DNA from: Sva-07 sp963774765
Lineage (GTDB): Bacteria > Actinomycetota > Acidimicrobiia > Acidimicrobiales > Ilumatobacteraceae
Reading direction: 5' to 3'
NCBI GenBank assembly: GCA_963774765.1
Contig: CAVZGP010000011.1
Coordinates: forward strand, 496,001 to 560,000
DNA: 64,000 nucleotides
Below, in pieces: positions 62,601 to 64,000 of this stretch. The translations under genes were made by a program, and so were the position numbers. Position 1 is the stretch's first letter. Every line of letters starts with the position of its first letter. The notes under the pieces were generated by a model. It saw only the letters and a program-made list of their open reading frames with translations, was not told the origin of the DNA and searched no databases.

Positions 62601-62686
62601 GCCAACCAACCGCATACGGCGGTTTCGCTCATCGCAACCGGGTGCCGGACCGACGTACTGGTCGTGTGGTTCGTTGCCGTGTTCGC

Positions 62687-63118
62687 TCATGCCGCCCACC
62701 GGTCGGGCTCGCCGAACATCTCGCGTGGGCGTTGCGGCCCGGATCGACCGAGCACGAACCACTCGACCAGTTCGAGTCCGCCGGCGCGGCACTGATCGCT
62801 CGCTTCGAGCCAACGGTGGACGTCGTCGGGTTCGACGTCGCCGTCGGGTCGGCTCGATGCCACGATCATTGCCTCGAACGGGCCATGCTGCCCGGCCGAC
62901 GCCAGGCATTTCCCGATCACACCGAACACCGCATCGTCATCGCGAGTGTCGGTGACGATGAGGATCGACGAACCGCACCGTTCGGCGTCGAGCAGGATGA
63001 CGATGGTGTCGTGGCCGTATGGAGCGGCGAGCGCAAGGACGGCCAGCGCGTCGTCGGCGGAGCGGATCGGGTCGATGCCGCCTCGTGGTACCGGGTGGAA
63101 CGTGCGGTCGCGAGACAT
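62687..63118 (-). CDS. Conserved-type hypothetical protein
   Basis: A 143-residue soluble protein. It contains DALAVLALAAPYGHDTIVILLDAERCGSSILIVTDT, then DDDAVFGVIGKCLASAGQHGPFEAMIVASS, and a C-terminal part with LELVEWFVLGRSGPQRPREMFGEP. Similar sequences in actinobacteria have a core of alternating strands and helices with DAxRxG, but I cannot name a function. It faces away from the ArsC-like selenoprotein gene, sharing a 116-base intergenic region. Confidence 0.5.
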   Translation of the reverse strand: MSRDRTFHPVPRGGIDPIRSADDALAVLALAAPYGHDTIVILLDAERCGSSILIVTDTRDDDAVFGVIGKCLASAGQHGPFEAMIVASSRPDGDVEPDDVHRWLEASDQCRAGGLELVEWFVLGRSGPQRPREMFGEPDRWAA

Positions 63119-63234
63119 GGTGTCTCCTTCGGTCGAGATGATCTGCGAAGGAGGGAGTCGGCAGCACCGACGTTACCGGCGCAGACGCACAACCGATGAG
63201 AGCAGCGTTCCGATCAGGTCGTAACCTCGGCCGC

Positions 63235-63636
63235 ATGGCCACCAGCACTGCCGTCGCGACGATCTTCCACAATGCGCATTGAAACTCCTCCGTCAATGCC
63301 GTGCGCATTGCCGAAGAACTCGGTGTCGAGGTCGACATCGTGAACTACATCAAGACGCCACCGGACGCCGACACACTCCGGTCGATCATCGCCAAGCTCG
63401 AAGACGAGCCCACGGCACTGGTGCGGCGCGACAGCATGTGGAAGAAGCTCGGCCTCACCGACGACGACGCCGCCACCGAGGAGCAGATCGTGAACCTGCT
63501 GGTCGCGCACAAGCAACTGCTGCAACGCCCGGTCGTGGTCACCGCAGATGTGGCGCTCATCGGCCGGCCGAAGGAACGTGTGACCGAGCTGCTCGCGCCG
63601 CTCGCATCGCGGTCGGGGACGATGCCGGCTGAGTGA
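63235..63636 (+). CDS. arsC: ArsC-like reductase with UGA (selenocysteine) in place of the catalytic cysteine
   Basis: A 133-residue protein if UGA at 63280-63282 is read through. MATSTAVATIFHNAH precedes it and NSSVNAVRIAEELG follows without a frame change, exactly where ArsC has YHNPxC-x-x-SR. The rest is ArsC-like: VNYIKTPPDADTLRSII, then LVRRDSMWKKLGL, RPVVVT and ALIGRPKE. These keep the three arginines that bind the oxyanion in arsenate reductase (equivalents of Arg60, Arg94 and Arg107). A 6-bp hairpin at 63294-63310 fits a bacterial SECIS element. The protein may be an arsenate or related glutaredoxin-coupled reductase, or a Spx/YffB-like protein. Without readthrough only a 15-residue peptide would be made. 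Its stop overlaps the ABC transporter start. Confidence 0.82.
63294..63310 (+). promoter_or_regulatory. Candidate bacterial SECIS hairpin in the arsC-like mRNA
   Basis: CAATGC and GCATTG form a perfect six-base stem around the loop CGTGC, starting 11 bases after the UGA. The loop begins 17 bases after the UGA, at the short end of the accepted 16-37 range, and has a G in its first two positions. An unpaired U lies directly below the stem, like the bulged U of known elements. Confidence 0.65.
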
Positions 63637-64000
63637 GTGCTGACACCGCCACACTGAACGAAGTCCCCGCGCCGGGAACCGACGCGCACGATCCACCGTC
63701 GCGTTGGAAGCTGCTGTCGACCACGTTGCGCGCCCAACGCAAGAACCTCATCATCGGCAGCGCGGTCGGGCTGCTGTGGATGGTCGGCAAGGTGTCGGTG
63801 CCGCTGCTGGTGCGCTACAGCATCGACCGCGGTATCGAGCAGGACGACATGCTGCTGCTGTGGGCGTCGTTGATCGCGCTCGCCGGTGTCGCCGTCGGCA
63901 CGTTCACCGCGCTGCGGCGGTTCTACGCGTTCCGGGAGGCTCGCTGGACCGAGACCCGACTGCGCGAGCAGCTGTTCAACCACATCCTGTCGCTGCACGT
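63633..64000 (+). CDS. ABC transporter permease/ATPase, N-terminal part (cut by window edge)
   Basis: A GTG at 63633 overlaps the arsC-like stop (GTGA), and the frame runs off the right edge after 122 codons. KNLIIGSAVGLLWMVGKVSVPLLVRYSIDRGI and LLLWASLIALAGVAVGTFTALRRFYAFREARWTETRLREQLFNHILS correspond to the first two or three membrane helices and coupling loop of ABC exporters of the MsbA/lipid or peptide type. The ATPase domain would lie beyond the window. The overlap suggests co-transcription with the selenoprotein gene. Confidence 0.75.
   Translation, partial: MSADTATLNEVPAPGTDAHDPPSRWKLLSTTLRAQRKNLIIGSAVGLLWMVGKVSVPLLVRYSIDRGIEQDDMLLLWASLIALAGVAVGTFTALRRFYAFREARWTETRLREQLFNHILSLH

Noticed and set aside
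62601..62686. Possible terminator or small RNA between DUF4031 and the hypothetical gene
   Set aside because: Only a five-base stem (ACCGC/GCGGT) is visible, too weak to report as a feature.

Overview
The window is GC-rich, tightly packed bacterial DNA and looks actinobacterial. The clues are LexA boxes of the GAAC-N4-GTTC type, an ImuA'/ImuB/DnaE2 mutasome, a DUF222-HNH (13E12-type) gene, a DUF3039 gene, a homodimeric AceE-type E1, and dlaT, a TIGR01777 gene and lipB-lipA within 8 kb of each other (the same genes are neighbours in mycobacteria). Secreted proteins carrying VWPCG/VDTR-type repeats suggest Acidimicrobiia (Ilumatobacter-like); that placement is an inference. No rRNA, tRNA, CRISPR array or complete insertion sequence was seen.

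Layout. 1-14.3 kb: surface-polysaccharide locus with a cut-off Wzz-like protein, a frameshifted flippase, a methyltransferase, a decayed galE fragment, a sugar epimerase, several glycosyltransferases (one fused to a methyltransferase), an O-antigen ligase/polymerase-like protein and a Wzm/Wzt exporter. 14.4-22.5 kb: a base-excision repair protein, a polytopic membrane protein, aceE (with a frame break), rnhA and an AlgI/AlgJ-like O-acetylation pair. 22.7-27.8 kb: two secreted cell-wall proteins (SpoIID-like and L,D-transpeptidase) sharing one repeat module. 27.9-33.6 kb: SDR, argJ, marR, small metabolic genes, an AbiEi/DUF559-like gene flanked by palindromic repeats, and a redoxin lipoprotein with an in-frame UGA. 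33.7-38.8 kb: lpdA, dlaT and a lipB-lipA fusion. 38.8-48 kb: a SWIM / DUF5691 / MoxR / DUF5682 / VWA system interrupted by a GNAT gene and a DUF222-HNH gene. 49.3-56.6 kb: SOS mutagenesis region imuA', imuB, an atypical response regulator, a NUDIX gene and dnaE2. 56.7-64 kb: an enolase-superfamily gene, NUDIX, DUF3039, malic enzyme, an MFS transporter, an HD-domain gene, DUF4031, an ArsC-like protein with an in-frame UGA, and the start of an ABC exporter.

The most notable observation is that two unrelated thiol-redox proteins (33.3 kb and 63.3 kb) have UGA exactly where the catalytic cysteine belongs, stay in frame afterwards, and carry a hairpin at bacterial-SECIS distance. The simplest reading is that this organism makes selenocysteine proteins, including a secreted UxxC redoxin and an ArsC-like reductase. 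Other points of interest are three families of dispersed palindromic repeats, a lipB-lipA fusion, a 47-bp inverted repeat at the DUF5682/VWA junction, and several one- or two-base frame breaks that may be sequence errors.
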